Shown: positions 61,423 through 64,000 of the stretch, piece after piece
Layout of the letters: every line of letters starts with the position of its first letter
Numbering within the stretch: position 1 is the stretch's first letter
Origin: Pseudomaricurvus sp. HS19
GTDB taxonomy: Bacteria > Pseudomonadota > Gammaproteobacteria > Pseudomonadales > Cellvibrionaceae
NCBI RefSeq assembly: GCF_009857815.1
Contig: NZ_WVVW01000009.1
Span: forward strand, 36,558 to 100,557
Length of the DNA stretch: 64,000 bases
Direction: 5' to 3'
Notes under the pieces: model-generated
Told to the model about the DNA's origin: nothing
Seen by the model: the letters and a program-made list of their open reading frames with translations, nothing else
Database searches by the model: none
Translations under genes and position numbers: made by a program

Positions 61423-62124
61423 ATGACTTGCTCTCCCCCCGACCTGGACTTCGCCCGGCTCACCGGGCAGACCGAAGCGCACCTGGTGCCCGGCCCGGGT
61501 GGCGTGCTGGTGCACAGGCAGGTGCTGGAGCCTTTGCAGCGTCTTCACCGCAGGGCGCAGGCGGCTGGTTTTGAGCTGACGCTGGCCAGCGGTTTTCGCA
61601 GTTTTGAGCGGCAGATGAGTATCTGGCAGCGCAAGCTGCGGGGTGAGTTACCCCTGCTCTCCCGTACCGGTGAGCGCCTTGACGTAGACGCCCTCAGCCC
61701 TGACGAGCAACTGCAGGCGCTGCTGCGTTGGTCGGCACTGCCCGGTACCTCGCGCCATCACTGGGGTACCGATTTTGATATCTACGACGCCGCCGCCGTC
61801 CCCGCGGGCTACCACCTGCAGCTGGTGCCGGAAGAGTACACCGGCGACGGTCCTTTTGCCCCCATGACCCAGTGGCTGCAGCAGGCAGTCGCCAGCGATT
61901 CGGGCGAGGGATTCTTTTTCCCCTATGCCGAGGACATTGGCGGAGTGGCACCGGAGCCCTGGCATCTCAGTTACCGGCCACTGGCGCAACAGTTTCTGCA
62001 GGCTTTTGAGCCAGCCGTTTTTCAGGCCCTGCTGCAGGGGGCGGGCTGGCCACTGGCGGACAGCATCGCCGGACGGGCTGAGGAGATCTACCGGCGCTAC
62101 ATCTGCCTGCGGCCGGACGCTTGA
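61423..62124 (+). CDS. M15-family D-alanyl-D-alanine carboxypeptidase (VanY-like)
   Basis: A 233-residue zinc peptidase with LASGFRSFERQMSIW, PGTSRHHWGTDFDIYD (His-x6-Asp zinc site) and PEPWHLSYRP (catalytic Glu and third zinc His), the ordered motifs of the M15/VanY family that trims peptidoglycan stem peptides. No signal peptide is seen from ATG 61423 (MTCSPPDLDF), so it may be cytoplasmic or exported by another route; the in-frame extension to 61330 is hydrophobic at its start but has no clear ribosome binding site. A TATAAT lies at 61381-61386. Confidence 0.88.
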   Translation: MTCSPPDLDFARLTGQTEAHLVPGPGGVLVHRQVLEPLQRLHRRAQAAGFELTLASGFRSFERQMSIWQRKLRGELPLLSRTGERLDVDALSPDEQLQALLRWSALPGTSRHHWGTDFDIYDAAAVPAGYHLQLVPEEYTGDGPFAPMTQWLQQAVASDSGEGFFFPYAEDIGGVAPEPWHLSYRPLAQQFLQAFEPAVFQALLQGAGWPLADSIAGRAEEIYRRYICLRPDA

Positions 62125-62187
62125 GGCCTGCCTGCCGCTGCAGCGGCTATATGTTAAGCTTCGCCCATCAGGCAGAGGACACCAATC

Positions 62188-62997
62188 ATGAACACAGAAG
62201 CCCTGCGGGCGCCTGACGCCGGAGAACAGGACCTCATCTGGCAGGCGATCCGCACCGAAGCAGCCGCCGCCAGCCGCGAGGAACCGGTGCTGGCCAGCTA
62301 TTACCATGCGGCCATACTCAACCACTCCACCTTCGCGGCGGCCATCAGTTTCCACCTGGCCAATCGCCTCGACAGCGCGGCGGTGCCGGCCATGACCGTG
62401 CGGGAGGTGATCCTGGAGGCGATGCAGGCGGATTCGGCCATTGGTGAGGCCATGCGAGCGGATATCCAGGCCTGCCGGGAGCGCGATGCGGCCTGTGACA
62501 AATTCAGTACCCCCTTTCTCTATTTCAAGGGCTACCAGGCCATTCAGACCCATCGCATCAGTCACTGGTTGTGGCAGCAGGGGCGCAAGCCGTTGGCGCT
62601 CTACCTGCAGCACCAGATGTCGCAGGTGTTCGGGGTGGATATTCATCCCGGCGCCCGTCTCGGTCGCGGCATTATGATCGACCACGCCACCGGGGTGGTG
62701 GTGGGGGAGACCGCCGTGATCGGTGACGACGTCTCCATGCTGCATTCGGTTACCCTGGGCGGCTCGGGCTGCAGCGGGGGTGCCCGTCACCCGCGGATTG
62801 GCCGCGGTGTACTGATCAGTGCCGGTGCCAAGGTGCTCGGCGATGTGTATGTAGGGGAAGGTGCCAAGATTGCTGCCGGCAGTGTGGTGCTGGAGTCGGT
62901 ACCGGAGCACACCACCGTGGCGGGCGTACCGGCGCGCATTGTGGGGCGGCCCCAGTGTGAGAGCCCTGCCCTCGATATGGATCATAAGATCGAGTAG
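62188..62997 (+). CDS. cysE: Serine O-acetyltransferase
   Basis: Acetylates serine in cysteine synthesis. The 269-residue protein has an N-terminal helical domain (DLIWQAIRTEA) and a left-handed beta-helix of hexapeptide repeats (GVDIHPGARLGRGIMIDHAT, VVVGETAVIGDDV, ISAGAKVLGDVYVGEGAKIAAGSVV) with the catalytic His/Asp pairs. AGAGGA precedes the ATG. Confidence 0.95.
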   Translation: MNTEALRAPDAGEQDLIWQAIRTEAAAASREEPVLASYYHAAILNHSTFAAAISFHLANRLDSAAVPAMTVREVILEAMQADSAIGEAMRADIQACRERDAACDKFSTPFLYFKGYQAIQTHRISHWLWQQGRKPLALYLQHQMSQVFGVDIHPGARLGRGIMIDHATGVVVGETAVIGDDVSMLHSVTLGGSGCSGGARHPRIGRGVLISAGAKVLGDVYVGEGAKIAAGSVVLESVPEHTTVAGVPARIVGRPQCESPALDMDHKIE

Positions 62998-63085
62998 CCT
63001 TTTGCACGTTGGGCAGGCTGCCAGCGTCAACCGCGAAGACCGGCGACCGGACAGATTCAGCACAGGAACAGGGAACAGCAGACCC

Positions 63086-63829
63086 ATGGCGACTTTCGAC
63101 ATTATCTTTCGCGGCGACCTGATGCCCGGCTTTCAGCTGGCGGACGTCAAGCGCAACCTGGCGTCCCTGTTCAAGGCGGATGCGGCGCGGATAGATGCCC
63201 TGTTCAGCGGCGCGGCGACGCCGTTGAAGCGCGGCCTGGATGAGGCGACCGCACAGAAATACCTGGCCGTGCTGAAAAAAGCCGGTGCCGACGTGCAGCT
63301 GGCGGCGGAAGGCTCCGTGGGTGCAGGCCGTCGCCGAGCCGCTGCGGCCGCCCCCCCGCCACAGCCATCTGCGGCAAAACCGTCCATGCAGGAGCGTCTC
63401 GCCGCCCAGGCACAAACTGCACCGGCTGTGGCAGCGGTGAGTCAGCCAGAGGTTAAACCTGCAACTGCAGCCGCGGCTTCCGGCTTGAGCCTGGCCCCCG
63501 TGGGTACGACGCTGGTTGAGCCTGCACGTGCTGAGGCTCCGGTGGCACCGGACATTGGCCATCTGAGCCTGCGCGCCCAGGAGGGGAACCTGGTGGATGG
63601 CAATGAGATTGAGAGGCCAGTGCCGGTGGCGGTCAACGAACTCAATGTGAGCCTGCGGGAAGCCGGCGCCTCCCTGCTGGATGAGGGAGAGCGAGAGATC
63701 AAGGCGGTAGTAGCTGTCGCCGACCTCGGGGCAGAGCTGGCACCAGCCGGTAGTGACCTGGGGCAGATTCGCCGCCCCCCGCCCCCTCCGGCACCGGACA
63801 CCTCCGCCATCCAATTGCTGGACAATTGA
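63086..63829 (+). CDS. Conserved hypothetical protein with helical N-terminus and low-complexity tail
   Basis: A 247-residue protein. The first 75 residues (FDIIFRGDLMPGFQLADVKRN; LFKADAARIDALFSG; KYLAVLKKAGADVQL) form a small domain seen at the start of many gammaproteobacterial uncharacterised proteins. The rest is rich in Ala, Pro, Val and Glu with recurring 'APVGTTLVEP/APDIGHLSL/LDEGEREIKAVVAVADLGAEL' units and ends in a proline-rich stretch. No signal peptide or membrane segment. I do not know its function. It follows cysE after 88 bases. Confidence 0.6.
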   Translation: MATFDIIFRGDLMPGFQLADVKRNLASLFKADAARIDALFSGAATPLKRGLDEATAQKYLAVLKKAGADVQLAAEGSVGAGRRRAAAAAPPPQPSAAKPSMQERLAAQAQTAPAVAAVSQPEVKPATAAAASGLSLAPVGTTLVEPARAEAPVAPDIGHLSLRAQEGNLVDGNEIERPVPVAVNELNVSLREAGASLLDEGEREIKAVVAVADLGAELAPAGSDLGQIRRPPPPPAPDTSAIQLLDN

Positions 63830-63874
63830 CAGCGCCTGCCACGTAAATTGCACCGGAGCCCATCGCCCGGGCAC

Positions 63875-63898
63875 AAAAAAGCCGCAGTTACTGCGGCT
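63875..63898 (-). terminator. Intrinsic terminator for a minus-strand transcript from beyond the edge
   Basis: AGCCGCAG-TTA-CTGCGGCT with a run of six A on its left, i.e. a U-tract only on the minus strand. It therefore points to a minus-strand gene entering from the right edge. Confidence 0.75.
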
Positions 63899-63922
63899 CA
63901 GGTTAATGCCTAATCCTGTCCC

Positions 63923-64000
63923 GTCATTGCGAGGAGCGTTTTTCAGCTCCGCGGCAATCCATGTTTGGCACCGTATCGGCTGGCCTGTGGTAAACATGGA
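63923..64000. repeat. Extragenic repeat element cut by the window edge
   Basis: GTCATTGCGAGGAGCG ... GCGGCAATCCATGTTT is a repeat type widespread in proteobacteria. TCCATGTTT (63958-63966) is repeated inverted as AAACATGGA at the very end (63992-64000), so the element is a palindrome that continues beyond the window. It differs in family from the repeats at 24882-25048. Confidence 0.7.

Overview
The window reads as chromosomal DNA of a free-living, probably marine gammaproteobacterium of the Cellvibrionales/Pseudomonadales kind. This is inferred from the moderately high G+C, the many TonB/outer-membrane and sulfatase genes, and above all the block dksA-gluQ-cbrX-cbrA-cbrB-[RNA]-pcnB-folK-panB, which has the gene order known from Pseudomonas. 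No insertion sequence, prophage or CRISPR array was seen. Coding density is high, with genes on both strands.

Layout. 1-3.7 kb: start of a secreted protein (minus strand, cut by the edge), then the proton-pumping transhydrogenase operon pntAA-pntAB-pntB. 3.7-10.3 kb: a TetR-type regulator, a type I sulfatase and a TonB-dependent receptor, which looks like a scavenging locus. 10.4-17.6 kb: tRNA-Leu(CAG), rnr, rlmB, a group II truncated haemoglobin, the DEAD-box helicase deaD with a long leader, and a small acidic protein. 17.8-27.2 kb: a three-gene 2-oxoacid oxidoreductase (GltD-like flavo/Fe-S subunit, fused gamma-alpha subunit, TPP beta subunit), followed on the same strand by acyl-CoA dehydrogenase, enoyl-CoA hydratase, 3-hydroxyisobutyryl-CoA hydrolase and 3-hydroxyisobutyrate dehydrogenase. 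Together these could take valine carbon from 2-ketoisovalerate to methylmalonate semialdehyde. 27.4-35 kb: glyA, a small outer-membrane barrel, an amidohydrolase lipoprotein, a DUF3332 lipoprotein, a large barrel protein, a META lipoprotein and a 2-hydroxyacid dehydrogenase. 35-40.5 kb (minus strand): ppk1-ppx, with a PhoB-box-like site upstream, a broken cysteine-rich metallothionein-like frame and a Kef-type antiporter. 40.7-48 kb: an AraC/GlxA-type regulator, then nrdR-ribD-ribE-ribH-nusB-thiL-pgpA-(aspartic protease)-ribA. 48-58.4 kb (minus strand): the dksA to panB block. 58.7-64 kb: sfsA, Rieske protein, htpX, a Fur-controlled small RNA candidate, a TfoX C-domain protein, an M15 peptidase, cysE and a hypothetical protein.

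The most interesting non-coding elements are two candidate regulatory RNAs. The first lies between cbrB and pcnB on the minus strand. It holds about 32 AAN triplets in a 140-base A-rich array of AAnAAnAA motifs, ends in an intrinsic terminator and has a possible sigma-54 promoter. This matches the position and logic of the Pseudomonas Hfq/Crc decoy RNA CrcZ. The second, at 60796-60901 on the minus strand, has a sigma-70 promoter overlapped by a Fur-box-like palindrome, an unpaired anti-Shine-Dalgarno stretch and a terminator, the architecture of RyhB/PrrF-type iron-sparing RNAs. A 56-residue CbrX-like membrane protein overlaps the cbrA start.
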